Part shown: positions 37,432-51,200 of the stretch, piece after piece
Layout of the letters: every line of letters begins with the position of its first letter
Numbering within the stretch: position 1 is the stretch's first letter
Assembly: GCA_003344405.1 (NCBI GenBank)
Contig: NOWV01000286.1
Coordinates: 1 to 64,000, forward strand
Origin: Trichoplax sp. H2
Taxonomy: Eukaryota; Placozoa; Uniplacotomia; Trichoplacea
Length of the DNA stretch: 64,000 nucleotides
Direction: 5' to 3'
Notes under the pieces: model-generated
The model's database searches: none
What the model was told of the DNA's origin: nothing
Seen by the model: the letters and a program-made list of their open reading frames with translations, nothing else
Program-made: the position numbers and the translations under genes

Positions 37432-39972
37432 ACTTTAGCGTAACGCTTTCGTATACAGAAACGTCATTGCTTGTTTCTATTTACTTCCACAGTGACTTTA
37501 GCATAATCGTGAGACGTTATTTTAGCTATAAATTTTAATGTAAATAGTTACGTGAGTAATAGTTGCTTTACTGTATGAAAATAAAACTAAAGACAATTGT
37601 GTTCTTAATGACTGGAAAATTTGGGAGTAAACAACAATTGTGCAGTTGGTTTGTGATAATATCTAACTTGATGGATTTATTATTAGTCTTGATTCGTTTG
37701 TATAAAATGGTATACAAGATAACGCCTGAAAATGTAAGCATTGCAAATGTAAAGGTAATCGCGTTCGTATCATGCAAAAATACTACTGGAGTAAAAGTCA
37801 GTAATTTCTAGTTTGAGTATTAAAGGCCATAATTTGTAAAATAGTAGCTTAATCATGCAGAAGCGAATTTGAAGTTGATGATGGAATGGAATAGCATCAT
37901 TGATATAACCGAGGCGGGTTCGATCAATAACTAATGTATTGGTATTTTTACTTGGGCATTCTACAACCTACTATTTGCGTACATATTTCGTGCTCAAGTT
38001 GTAATTGTTGGTCATTTATAAAGATGAGTGTAAAAAGATTGGTTCATTTTGTGATCATACCTAATTGCTTATTCAACGACTGATTGACAATATAAGTCAA
38101 CGTTTGCCGGAGATACTAACTAAAGCAAGTAGTTTATTGTCCGCATTTATTGAAGTTAGAATACTCCATTAACAAATAAAATGGCTTTGACCACGTTTAT
38201 AATAAGATTGCATTCAAATATATTAGAAAATTCTTTGAAAATTAGGACAATGGTATACGAAATATGGATATACTAAAATTGAATTTGAGTGTACAATGCT
38301 TGCACTATGTCTGAAATCATGTTTCACTTTCAAGTAGCATTTTACTATTCTAGGATTTAATGTATCCGCATATCCATTATTTACAGTAAATAAGATTAGA
38401 GAATGCCTCCTGATAGTTTCAACGACAAATATCATACGTCTTAAATTTTCTTTATTGGAGAAAACAAGGGAAGTAGAGTGTAGGGCAGTAACTACCCTTG
38501 CGTACTAAAATCGATAAAATGCTTAATATTTCCTATCTTTTCTGGAAGGAATAAAACTGAAGTCATGCTACAGATCATTTTCTTATGCCGATTAAGACAT
38601 CGGCGTTATTGTATTACAATGATATATGACATTACAGACTAGGAAAATGGCGTTAACTACGGAGTATCTTCGAATTTAATATACCGGTATACTTGAAATC
38701 GAACATGAAGGATTTTACAATAGAAAGTAACATTGAGTTTAAAGATATTCGTACATATCAATGATAAATTAGTTATTTCCTTACTGAAGTTTATTGTCTC
38801 ATTAGATGCTAAACTGCTCATCCATGCTGTAAGGGATAGTAAACTGCCTACGATTAGAGAACGATGTAATGATGGAAATCCAGTAACATGATTACAGTGG
38901 CTTTTTCGAACTTATTTCTATTTCTTCATTTACCCTAAAATCCATATAGAACGCGATCATGTCATCAACTTTAATCCCCTATCTTCTACCGCAAACGCCG
39001 CGAACGCCCAATAGGTGTTGTAAACGATCGCAATAGTACATAGGGTAGCGTTTGTTGTTTTAACTTTAGTACTTTCATAACCATATCAATCCTGTAATAA
39101 TTAACAACTTAATTTAGCGGTCAAAGTTTAATTTGCCATACATCGTATTAAGCAAGCATCAGCACTTATTAACGCCTGTATAGTTAGAGTTCCAGAAAAA
39201 TTCCTTCTTGCAATGAAGTTTCACGGAAATGCTGGGCTCCATTCCCTGGGAGTTTTACTGCACTTATTTAGTTTATTAATTGTTCGGATCAAACTGCATA
39301 ACCAAGACCTTGCTCATGTCTTCAGAGTTTACTTATAGAGCCTTAACTCGATGAAATAGGACAAAAAAACTATCAGTCTAATCCCTCCCGCCCTACCTTT
39401 AATGCAGAGTGAGGGACTTTATAACTAGAATTCTTCTTCTAATAATAATATTAGTAGCATGACTAATCAAAATATAAACCTAATTAACATACAATCCTTC
39501 CCTATTTATGAGCATCCGATTATTAGACTACGGAAATGACTTTCCCAAGAATTTATCTATTTTTCCCCTGCTATTTCATTTTACGTGGTGGATTTATCAA
39601 AGGTACTGTAATAAATATAATACAACGACAATTAATGGAAAAACCTCGAATGAAAATCCTCATACAATTTACTTGATTTCCAAACATTCTGGATGAGGAT
39701 TGTTAGTATCAAGCTACAACAAGATTGCATCAATCATAACTAATTGTCTTACTTAGAAGGATTTTAAAGAATGAATTGCCAACATGATTAAATTAGACTA
39801 GAATTTGGTATAACATGGACGAGTAATTGAAGTATTTTTAAATGTGATATTGCAGTCTAAAGTTGAAGCTCAATATTTTATCTGGAATAAATCGATGTGC
39901 ATTATATTATTATGATATTTCACAAATATAGCATCATTTAAAAGGCATCAATCATAATCTGTTTATGGAAGA
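37432..39972. other. Intergenic region after CDC16
   Basis: AT-rich sequence holding the CDC16 3' UTR on the left. Small overlapping frames on both strands near 37563-37811 are not supported by any domain or splice pattern. No structured repeat was recognised before the LTR-like element that starts at 39973. Confidence 0.4.
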
Positions 39973-40328
39973 TGTCACACACCACTAGTGACAAAGTAGT
40001 CTACACACGCCAATCCTTGCGTAGAACGCCACTTACTAACTTAAAGAGGTAAGATTAGCTATATCACCAAATAATTCAGTTCCAACAACCGAATACTATG
40101 GTATAATTATAGCGTCACAGATGATGTAGACGAGATAGTCAGAGATTTACTATCATTTATTACTGAAGGAATCTTGGCACCCAAGATTATTGTCTTTACA
40201 ATTAAATATCAATTGAAAAACTAGTTGACTATCTAACCGACTAACGAACTAAAAAGGAATCTTCAGGCACCAGCCTTTTATAGTCTCGTCAGAAACTCCT
40301 AATTAGGACGAGCTTACGCATCGTAACA
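39973..40328 (+). mobile_element. Solo LTR-like element, family 2, copy a
   Basis: A 356-bp element beginning TGTCACACACCACTAGTGAC and ending ACGCATCGTAACA. It is flanked by a perfect 5-bp target-site duplication, GAAGA (39968-39972 and 40329-40333). TG...CA ends with a 5-bp duplication are typical of LTRs, although short terminal matches (TGT-AC / GT-ACA) would also suit a small DNA element. The orientation is assigned by analogy with family 1 and is arbitrary. A related copy, split by a family-1 insertion, occupies 60330-61281. Confidence 0.78.
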
Positions 40329-40333
40329 GAAGA

Positions 40334-40968
40334 ATAGAAAGTTCTTATATGTTTAAACATTGATTAGCTAAAACATAATTGCAGCGAGTAATTGACAAGT
40401 AAAAATCTTAATACAGAATAGTGCTAATAAAGTTACGCTTATTCCCACCGCTAGACACAAGTAGAACTTTGTACGTGACAATAAACCAGTATAGAAAAAG
40501 CTTAATAATCAAATAAGCATACGTTGACTATCTAGGTTAGCAATTACTAGAACGTGGAGAAATATTTGAGTGAAGTTAGCGAAAAATTATTTTACTATTT
40601 TGTAAAATAAGTATTCACCAGCACGACACCAAATACTTTAAACTTATTATGCATTGATTGTTATCGTCGTATTACTTAGCTATTCGTAATACTGCAATCA
40701 TGCTATCTGCATAAATTAGATGATATATTTAGTACTTTATTTTGACTGAAACATTTTATGCTTATAGACATTCAATAATACAAAGTAAATAGCAAGACAG
40801 TAAATTAATGGTCGATTGGGAGTGTCATAATAAGATCTGTGTTTATAATTAAAGGTTTAGCTATTTAAAATCAAAATTTCTATTAACCCCAATACATGCC
40901 CGATATAAGATGTATAGCAATCACAGTTCCTTCATTTCAACATCATCGGTTCTAGAGAAAATAGCTCC
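40334..40968. other. Upstream region of receptor gene 1
   Basis: Unique AT-rich sequence between the family-2 LTR-like element and the start codon of the first receptor gene. It presumably carries that gene's promoter. No element was identified. Confidence 0.4.
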
Positions 40969-43900
40969 ATGGCAAAGCTGTATTTAATATTACTTATCTG
41001 TTCGATTTTTAATGGGACAAATCAAGGTTAGTACCAATAGGTTCACTTCAAATCCATCCAATAATAATGTAATGATCTAAGACTACTAATTCAAGGCCAT
41101 GAATTCAATCGAAGTTGTAAACAAGATCCACCACGATACGATAATGTGAACATTTTTCTGTTTAAGTTAGTACACTGATTGCTTGAAAAGCAATCAGTGT
41201 ACTAACTTAAACAGAAAAATTACAATATTGTATTATTCTGTCTAGCCCAAGCTTTTCCCAAAAAAGTACTATGAAACTCGGTGAGATTTGATTTAAACCG
41301 AATAAAATCGGCTACATTCAGTAGAAAAAATTACTATCAAATACCAGCAGTGGAACAAGAATTGTACAATTGATGGCTTTATAGTAGTTAAAAGTCTCTT
41401 GTTTTCGTTCAGCTAATATCTAAAATTTATGGCACAAGATTTCTCTATTTAAAAAGACTCTTTTACTATAACGAAGAATTATCTCACTTATTTCAACATC
41501 AATTTGGTCCATACAATAACTATATTTCCAGTACGTATTCATAAACACTACCTGAAACAATCTCCATTAAAAAGACCTAAAATGTCTATCGTTTTAGCTC
41601 AATTAATATCTAAAATTTATGGCACCGAGCTTCATTACTTATAAAAATTCGTTTAGTATATCCAATATTCGTTTCTCTTTATTTCAAAGTCAATTTATTC
41701 CATTCAATAACTATATTTCCTCCACATAGTTGCATATTCACCACCTGTAACGATTTCTGGAAAAAAAATCTAAAAAAATTTAGGCCAACTAATATCTAAA
41801 ATTTATGATGTAGTGCTTCATTATTTATGAAGATTCGGTTAGCATATCCGACAAATTACTCTCTTTATTTTAGCATCAATTCAGCCCATTCAGTAACTAT
41901 ACTCCCGACACATATTTGCGTGATCACTATTAGACATGGTCTTTAATTTGCTAATTTGCTAATTTTCTATCGATCAATCATCAATGTTTTCATACTAATA
42001 ATTAATTTAACACCAAAATCAATCTCTTATTATTATCATTGTTGGCAATACTCGTGAATCTTTTCTAAAAATTAAAATGATATTAACACGATCTTGATTT
42101 TTTCCATACTTTACTACCGATGCATCTTCTCAGTGCTAGTACCAGTACTCGTCTAAATCAACTGAGATGGATAAATCATCTATCCTGATAAGATACTAGC
42201 ATAAAAGTTAATACTTTCATGACTTTCTCATGTAGAAAGGAGAAACGAAAGAAGTATATAAGTTTATAAACTGTATGAGAAAAGACAATGTCATTGGTTT
42301 ATCATTTGATTCATCCACAGCCACGTTATTGTTGCTACATTTATTGGCTAAAATACTTCGTAGCAGTGAAATAATTAGTATTACGCTTACAACACACTTT
42401 AAATTTTCTGAATAATACACTTTTATCAAAACATAACCAATAATTTGTTTGAACTAGTTGCATTTACGTAGGTGTACTATTACTGATTCATCGTTTGATA
42501 GTTACTCAGGAAAAGTTAACATTGGTTATTTTCTGTTGCATGATTTCGTATCTTTTCATCAAAGCCACTAAAAGACTATTTAAAAATAACATGAGAAAAT
42601 TTAAAATTTTTTGATGAGTAATGCGGGGAAATTAGTCATATGGAGGGAAAGAGCACTCCTATTCGCATATATATTAAATTAATTCTACGATGGTGTCAAT
42701 GAGCTGGTATGCTGTGTATGCTTACCAGTGATATATAACTACTCACGGAAATCCCAAATTTATAGAAATATAGAAGGGCACGCTACAGTACGTCATACTC
42801 ACATAACTAATAGTCTACAATCCCAATACTTACTATAGTTAGGTTACAGTACTACATGGTATTGGGCTAATATAATTAATATGGAAGCGTTAAACATGGC
42901 TTACACATAGGTTAATCCTGAAATTTATCGAGTAAATATGACTATCAAAAGAAAGATTTAGTTATCGCATTTAACCTAACAACGTTTATTTGTACTAATT
43001 CAATTACTTCTCTACTAAATTATCACAGTGCACCGCAACTTTATATGCCTCACAGGGCCACTAATAGTATCAAACTAAAGTAATATCACTCTGAATTACT
43101 CTACATTAATCTAATCGCGAATTGCATAGATCTAGAAGGATTATAGCCTACGTTCCTAATATACTGTAACTTATCTAGCAACCGACCTTTTAGCTTGTCT
43201 TGCCTTCCTTTTGTAACCGCATTAGATGTAGTGCAATGAAGAATTTGAACAAACTAACATTTAAAAATTAGAATTTTGATGATATGAACAATTTTATATC
43301 ATATTCTAAGACAAAATAACCGTAATTATTGAGGCTCGGTACAGTTAAAATCTCAACAGACTAACGTTCATAAATTAGAAATTAGATAAAGCACTCGATT
43401 TTATATTATATTTAAGACAAAATAGCAGTATCTATGAATAGACTAACTTTCATACAGATAATATCTCTATAATATAAAGAATTAGTGGGAAATTCAATAG
43501 GAAGCCTTTATTGTTATGTTATTATTTCTTGACTTAAATAACAATTAACCAACGTGTTTCGATTTCTTTCATTCCAGTTAAAAGTGGAAATGAGCCCGAT
43601 GAGGAATGCAATGGTTTAGGTAGAGCATATACTCGTATATATTATATCCATATATATATATGTATCCGGTAACTCTTAATTTTTCATGCTATGGTAGATA
43701 TAAAAATTATGTCCGTTACATGATATTGGCACGGAGAAATATTGCACGACAGCAAATCTAAAGCCTTGAAATAATTTCAAATCTTTTGGATTTCATTTCT
43801 AGCTTCTATACCTACAGTCTCCTCTCCAAATCTCACACAAGAATGCAGAGTGATAAAATTAAGCTGGAAACCTCCCACTATCAAGCCATCATGCTGGTCA

Positions 43901-46900
43901 CAACTACATTACACTGTAGCTTACCGAACGCATGTCGGAAATCCTAAGGAAACGAAACGCTTTAAAAATGCCTGCAACAATAGTACTGAGCCTTTTTGTA
44001 AATTGCCACCACTTGGTAAGTATGTAAGCGTTATAGATTACCGGGTTATGACTTCAATGAAAAGCAACTCAGAATTAGTATCGCGCTCCAAAACTCGCCG
44101 CTTTTATCTTAACTTGCACGGTGAGTTTTCTACATTCAATTGTTTTCTAAAACGAGACTATTTTGATAGTAATAATCCTAATAGATAATCTAATTAATCC
44201 AATTTTGATTTTTAATTACATTACAGCATCTTATCATCATCTGTTAAAATTACTCTCATGACAAGAGACTAAGATACCGTATACAAATTGCATTAGATAA
44301 TTATATATTTGCGTAAGGCATTTACTTTATCCGTTTCGTTTTCTGAAGTAATCCATTCCTAACCAGCTTCTCATGCCTAGCTTACAAAAGTTTCGTAACT
44401 GTAGTTAAAAATTCCTAATTTGAAAAGCATAACAAGATTTAGACCATAGCAAATACCCTGAGTGGCCTAGTTATATCGTTGATGTTTTTTTATAATATAA
44501 TTTGTTGCACTTAATATAGAATATTAGTACTCTATAATATATCATACATTAATTATATTGGCAATAAAGTAATAATAAGATCTGGTTTAATATTATTAGA
44601 TAGTAAAATACGACCATAGCATACGAGAATAGAATAACGAATTTAACAGAATTAACTACGGTAATTGAATTTATCCGTCAAATTTTTTCCAATGCCGATT
44701 CCTCCTTACAAGGTTTTATACTGTTACTGTACATCATAATACATTAAGAGCAAGTTCATAGTATCAATATGCAAAATGCCCTTGATTACGTTTCAAATAT
44801 TTCAGTAATAATATAGCATGGCATCCTATAATATAATTGAAGAACAGAAAAATTTAATAAAATTAATATACCCAGATTAGGCCAAATCCCAATGTTTGCG
44901 AATGCAAATTGTCTACCGAATAGACTAATTTTGCAACTAAAACTTCGTATGTCAATAAGAATAAAACGCAGTGTGAAGACATTTACTTCATGTACTTACT
45001 ACTTCTGAGCTTAAGTAATATAAAATTGTTCGTGTTATTCTAGTACAATGATACCGAATTTAAAAACTATTTGATAATTAATTTGTTTAAATAGTAATGA
45101 TATTACGATCTTATACCGCAATAGCTAACAAATTATGTCAGAATAGAATCAAAACTGTCAGATTCTCAACGGCAATAACCCCTATCCTTGTAGATTATCG
45201 CACCTTACAATATCACGCCACACCGCTTCAATAATATGCTAGAACTGAAAGACTACCATAAGACTGTGTCTGAAAATAAATTTTTAATTGATAACAATTC
45301 AATGAAGCAAAGTATTCTAGTTCTGATAATTCGAGATATATTACTTGAAAATGGCAAAAAATTAATTTAATCATTTTCCCCTTCCAATGCTAAAGTGATT
45401 ATTCCGCCAGATGAATGCGAATCTAATTACGGCAAAGGCAATAACCGTATTCTTGTAATCTGTAAAGAACATATCAAATGTGATTCTGGGCAGACCTACA
45501 GATATAATTTCTATTGGGGAAAAAATTATTCAAAGGATGAACCAGATACAGTTAGTAGCCTTTGATTTATTATTAAGTTTATGACAACCAATTTTACCGC
45601 ACATTTCTGTCTATTTAATATCAACTAACAATGATACTTTCTTCTTTAGTCATCTACTAATTATTTGAGGATGGAGCTTTCTGAGCTAGAGCCTGATACA
45701 TTATATTATTGGTATGTGGAGGCTGTGGTGCCAGCCAGAAGTTTGGTCAGCAAACCTACACCCAAACTCTATTTCCGCACATTACCTTTGATTTTAACTA
45801 CACATACAGAAACGATTGCGACTACACCTTCAACTACTGCTACGATTGCAACTACGCCTACAATTGTAGTTTCGACCGCAACTCAGCCAGTAACTACATC
45901 TACAACTCTGCCTACAGCTTTGCCTACAACAGCTATTACTGTCTTCAAGAAATTAGGTATGCTTGTTAATAAATGTTCCTACATTGACACTTCCAAATAA
46001 TAACATATTGGATAAGTACAAAATAATTCATGGTGCGGAGGATAAAATCGCAAGATATTAAAAAAAGCCTAATTGATAATTATGGCAGTATTTTTCAGAT
46101 AATACAGTTTTGAATGCCGCTATATATTATAATAAGCTAGCCTAATAGAACAAAATATGAGCTTGATAGACATTATAGCAGCACTTTTCAGTGAATATAT
46201 AAACTTAAAAAAAAGTAAGCACTACGATTTACTCTTTTAACAAAAACAAGATTTGAGTTTAATTGGCTTAAAGGCAGCATTTTTCAGTTTATGCAAACTT
46301 AAATAACACTAGATGTTACAATAAATTATTACAATTTAATAATAAAATGAGCTTGATAGACGTTTATGGCTGCATTATTTACTTAATGTAAGTTTCATTT
46401 GAAGAACGCTAGATGTAGTAATACATTATCTTTATAGAACGAAAAGTCAGCTTGACGAAGGTTTATGGCTACATTTTTTAGTATAGATTTAATTTTAACA
46501 TAAGATATGTGTTTCAATCGTATAATGCGGTGAGTAGATTGGGAATTACAAAGTATTAGCCGATTGTCTGTAAAAAAATCATTACAAAAGTTTCTGAACA
46601 GCTACTTTGCACTCCAGATCCTTCAAGTCATGGTATCTATGTTTTGCTAATTTTTAGAACCAACAATTACCGATATCAAGATTATTCTCTCCGCAAATCG
46701 AGTTAATATTACTTGGAAAGTTGTAGGACCCAGTAAAAAGTGTCAGAAACAAATTCGTTATCAATTAGTTTATTGGTGCAATCAGACCCGTAGCTGGAAC
46801 ACAGCCTGTAATAATTCAATAATAGCTGCCTGCCAGATTAACCTCGAAGATGGCATTTCTGAAAGTCTAACCTTTAAGATAGTACTCAAAGATGAAACTC

Positions 46901-48234
46901 AAACTGTGATTAAAGAAAGTGACAGCTTTATCCATCTTATAGGTAAACAAATACTGACGATTGCCTATTTTGGGAGAAGCTAGAATATTTCAAGCTTTGT
47001 TACTACGATAGATATTAACAGGGTTACAAAATATTTAAACCATCATGACAGCAAATTAGTCTCGATAATCGCATGTGCAAATTGAAATCGTTCGGTTACT
47101 TATCGCAACTTTTATTCGCAATGAGCTCAATTAATCTATCAATTTTAATTTACTGTATACAACGTAAATTGGGAATACAATTTTTGACTCATACGCAAGT
47201 GCTATGATTATTAGTTGCATTTTCTATTGATTACCGATGATCCATGATCGAGGTTTAAATACCTATAGAATACATGCAATGAAACAATTTACTAGATCCA
47301 ATTATATCGCGAGAATAACTCTTCAAATACTGTTACAAAGAAATCAGAATGAAATTTTTAATTGAGTAAATCCTTAAACTTAAACTACTCATACATGAAT
47401 ATTAGCTATTGTAACAGGTGCGAAAGGATCTTGATGAATCTGTAATGACTATGGATGTAAATCGATCGTAAATGAAACTAATAGGAAACAATTTAGAAAT
47501 TATTTTGGAAACTTAATATCCCAATGGTAGCGAAGATTTCATTAATAGCTCATACGTTATACTATAATTGATCCAATTAATCACTAATCACATCTGGTTG
47601 ACGAGACTACTTATAGACAAAGATCGATGGGTATGATAGCTAATGCTACATATCCTAATAAAGAAATAGTTTCAGTAGAAATGTATCTAAATATTTCGAA
47701 ATTAAAAGTAAAAGCACCGATGTTGTTATTGTAGAAAATGATACTATAATACAATTTTGATCTAGTTTTATATTGATTCATAATATTTCAGATTTAGGCA
47801 AAGGAAATGTAGCTACTACTGGTAGAAATGAAATTACGGATACACCTATAGAAATTACACCATCAAGCCTTACGAAAAGAACATCACAACCAAAGGCAGA
47901 AACTAGAGGTCCAACAACTAAGGATATAATAATAAGCGATTCGCCAGGAAATTCGAAAGAATCCGCCGCATTATCTGTGCTAATATTACTTAGCATCATC
48001 ATTGCTTTGATTGCCGCTCCACTTATAATAGTTAGCGTTATTATCTTAATTATATTCTATAAGCGATATGTTACCCGAGTTTCAAATCCAAAATCTCAAT
48101 CAGATGAACATTATTATTCGAGCGTAGAAAACGTGCAAAAGCCAGACTCAAATATTACTGTCCAAGAGGAGTGTACAATAACTGAGGAATCGGAGTATTC
48201 CGGCCAATTATTCGCAAATAGCGTTATCGTATAA
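40969..48234 (+). CDS. FN3-like single-pass receptor 1 (A-B-stalk-A-TM)
   Basis: Seven exons: 40969-41026, 43578-43619, 43803-44120, 45396-45550, 45650-45956, 46658-46942 and 47792-48234. They total 535 residues with all phases joining. Order: signal peptide (MAKLYLILLICSIFNGTNQ), a short acidic piece ending EECNGLG, FN3-like module A (C..IKLSWKPP...C...Y.VAY...AC...C), and module B over two exons (PPDECES...C...YRYNFYW, then LEPDTLYYWYVEAVVP). A Thr/Ser/Pro-rich stalk follows, then a second A module (VNITWKV...C...IRYQLVYW...SWNTACNN...C). The last exon carries a second Ser/Thr-rich stretch, one hydrophobic transmembrane helix (SVLILLSIIIALIAAPLIIV...), FYKR and a tail of about 50 residues with EHYYSSVENV and SEYSGQ. 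The predicted protein is a type I membrane receptor or adhesion molecule, and its ligand is unknown. I do not recognise a named family; it is distinct from classical type I cytokine receptors because no WSXWS is seen. Confidence 0.82.
41152..41220. repeat. 33-bp perfect inverted repeat with 3-base loop
   Basis: Arm 1 (41152-41184) is the exact reverse complement of arm 2 (41188-41220), separated by gaa. The arms begin 'atttttctgtttaag' and end 'cttaaacagaaaaat'. It lies in intron 1 of receptor gene 1. The perfect pairing stands out against the old, diverged repeats around it. It could be a snap-back mobile remnant, a small-RNA hairpin, or a local assembly or replication artefact. Confidence 0.9.
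41400..41935. repeat. Three-copy tandem repeat in receptor 1 intron
   Basis: The core 'taatatctaaaatttatg' recurs near 41413, 41607 and 41788, a spacing of about 190 bp. The following 'ttatttcaacatcaattt' and 'aataactatatttcc' blocks repeat in the same order. The copies are moderately diverged and non-coding. Confidence 0.75.
43240..43470. repeat. Diverged tandem repeat in receptor 1 intron
   Basis: The words 'caaactaacatttaaaaattagaa', 'cagactaacgttcataaattagaa' and 'tagactaactttcata' occur near 43252, 43358 and 43440, each near 'aagacaaaata'. The unit is about 80-106 bp, in three partial copies. It ends about 100 bp before the 42-base exon 2. Confidence 0.6.
46070..46490. repeat. Five-copy diverged tandem repeat in receptor 1 intron
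   Basis: A core like 'gagcttgatagac-tttatggc-gcatttttcagt' appears near 46075, 46163, 46262, 46352 and 46455, a spacing of about 90-103 bp. It is preceded by A/T-rich spacer with 'ctagatgt' and 'aataaatt'. It lies between the stalk exon and the second A-module exon and shows no coding potential. Confidence 0.65.
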
Positions 48235-51200
48235 TGATTGATGTAAGGGAGTTAGACCAAATTATAGATATACTTCATAACTTTGTAGCTAAAATATTAT
48301 AATAGTGAAGAGTATAACGTGCAGTTACAGAGCTAGAAAGGATTGAATTGACATCCACAATTTATAATATAATACGTTAGTCTTTTTATATCCGCTTTTG
48401 CAATGATTAAGGCAAATTTTGCAGGTATCAAAATTGTTTATTGCAATGCTGTACGAATACTTTTACAATAGTTGCTTAATAATGTCGGTAATACGCTTTT
48501 AATATGATTAGATTAAGGCTAATCTTATTTCCAGGAATGCTGAATGAAAATAAGAAAATTACAGTAGCCGATTAATTCTTTAAATGGACTAATTCTATCA
48601 GTGTTACCTAATTGATCTTGTTCAAGTAACTGGCAATTTGTAGCATTAATGACAAATATTAATATCAGCTTCTTCAAATTTCAACTATAATATATGTTCA
48701 CAACATCATTCTACATTAATACTATTTTATTTAAACTATGAATCATTTATTACTGGATAAATCTAATAAGAATTACTATTCTATTGGTTATAGTAATGAG
48801 AAATTTTAATCTTGAAAATACACATCCCTAACGCAATATTATATTTCGATACGGTATTATCGGATGGCTAAATACTATTTCAGAAATGATGGAAGATCTA
48901 CTTTACTTCAATTCGATGCAATTTGTAACATTTATCAAAGTTAGCAAAGTACTAATACGAACTCAAGCAATCTTAATATAAATCATGCTATTTACTGCGT
49001 TTCAGGGATTTTTGTATCATATCGATTCAAAGAAAAATAAAACTTATTTGATATATTTAACTTCAAATTATATTAGTTGTTCTATTATATCTACATAGAA
49101 GGCATAAAGAAATACATTAATTTATCAATTTCCTAGTTATGGTGTGAAATAAATTGATTTGATAGCTGATTGTGATTGTGAATTTGTACACTTAGATAGT
49201 TCAAATTCGAACTATAAAATTTCTAGCGCAATATTCTGCATTACTGTTATTTATTGAAACTGTAAAGTGTAAATTATTGGATAAATCTAATTAGACTTTA
49301 CTATTCTGTTGGCTATAGTAAAGAGGAATTTTGAAAAAATATAGATGGTCTAATGGAATATTCAATTTCGACACGAAATTATTGGATGAATAAATTAAAA
49401 ATAAGCAATGATGTAAGATCTATCTTAGTTCAATCCTATTTAATTTGCTATGCTTGTTAAAGTTAGTAAAGCGCCAATCCGAACTAATAATTTTAATTTA
49501 AATAGCTTTATTTACAGCCAAACTTTAAGGATTTTAGATTCATATGTATCAGTAAAAATGAATTTATATATATAAACACAGTGATAAAACTATTCTTTAA
49601 CCATTAAACTGCTAATTGTAAAAATAGGTTAATTGTATCAACATATAAGGCAAGGAGAAACACTTTAAAGTAATGATTTTCTAGTTATGAAATGCAATAA
49701 TTACCATTAGTAGGAGGTTCTAAGAACATACTAATGACCGTTTCAATTTTGAAACAGACATATGGGTATGACATTGCCTACAATTAATTAAAGTAACTGG
49801 ACATTAATGTATCTTGCTGTAGATTATTCTATTCCTCAAATACATTAACAAAGACGTTAACAAAGATGTTGTAAATATATTTAGCTCTAACATAGCACCA
49901 ATAAACTTTAGCCGAACAAATTATTTAAACTTGTCGACGGCAATTTCATATTTGAATATTTTTACGCTTATGTTCTATTACATACAGCACCGTATCTGGC
50001 CTATGGATCAAACGTTGAATTTATGAAGAGCTAGTACAATTTAATGGGCATGAATTCGGTTAATTTTACTTACAGCTCCAGGCTTAACTGTTAATAGAGC
50101 AATATTAAAGTTGTAAAAATCAATTTCTGGTAAGTGATTACGTCCACTGTCATTAGTACAGATGAATTAATAATAGTCACCGATTCACGATAGTATCGTA
50201 TTTAGTATGGCTACTAATCCAGTGAGCGAAAAAGGTAACGACTATACTTTATAAGCAAGTTCAGCTAAATTAATATTAAGTTATTGGTTACATTGTAATA
50301 GTTAAAACTTGACAAATTTTATCTTAAGCTCTGCTAAAAATGGAAAAAGAATTGAGCGAGTTTAATTTATTGACCTAACTTTGCTTGATCTTGTTGAAAG
50401 GATAACAGTAACAAAGTAAAGTTTTAAAAATACTTTGTAGAAGCCGTCTTTAAGATTCGACTGATTTTATGTCAGCCAGCTGCGTACCGAAAGATAATTA
50501 AACTATTTCCAGCGCATAATAAACGAAGAACAACGCCAGTATAAACATAATCCTAAAAATGGAAAAGCGTAGCTTTTAAAATAGTTTTTCATTTAAAATT
50601 GAGAACTGATTATATATTACCAATTTAGGGGCCAAAATGTAGCTTTTACGACATTTTATGGAAGTCTACACTTTATACAATAGCTTGAAAAATATATGGA
50701 ATATAAGCATATGTTTTGTTATTATTTCCCCTACAGCTATATTTTTCAGAGCAATTTGCACCTGGATGTTAGTAAATGATATTCCAAAGAAAAAGAAAAA
50801 TAGAGAATACTGGGTAGCTTAGCCAAATGAGCGATGTTATTCAAATACGTTCCCTTCCCCTTCAAAGAAAATAAAATAATAAAATAAGCAGTCTCGTGAA
50901 TTCAAACAAGGCAAGTAATGCAGTATTCAAACTACGTGTCACAAAACAGCTTTGCAACAAGATAATGCAATATACGATCAATAAGCCAATTCCTTGAACT
51001 ACGTATCAAGGAACGATATCTGCACTATCACAAACACTTTTGCTCTACTAGCAGACTACACAAAGACTTAAACGTCTCGTATTTTACGTTAAACACTAAG
51101 TTGGAGAATCTTCTTTATTCACGATATACTGCATTTATATACTACTCCTCATTAGTTCACGAGTCATAGTTAATACAATTAACATTAGAATCATTTACTG

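Noticed and set aside
37563-37811. Overlapping 82- and 69-residue frames downstream of CDC16
   Set aside because: They overlap on opposite strands in the likely 3' UTR region and have no recognisable domain.
45709-45969. Tyrosine-rich 86-residue frame overlapping the receptor 1 stalk
   Set aside because: It is an alternate frame of the repetitive ACT/ACA-rich stalk exon. The Thr-rich frame joins both neighbours in phase.
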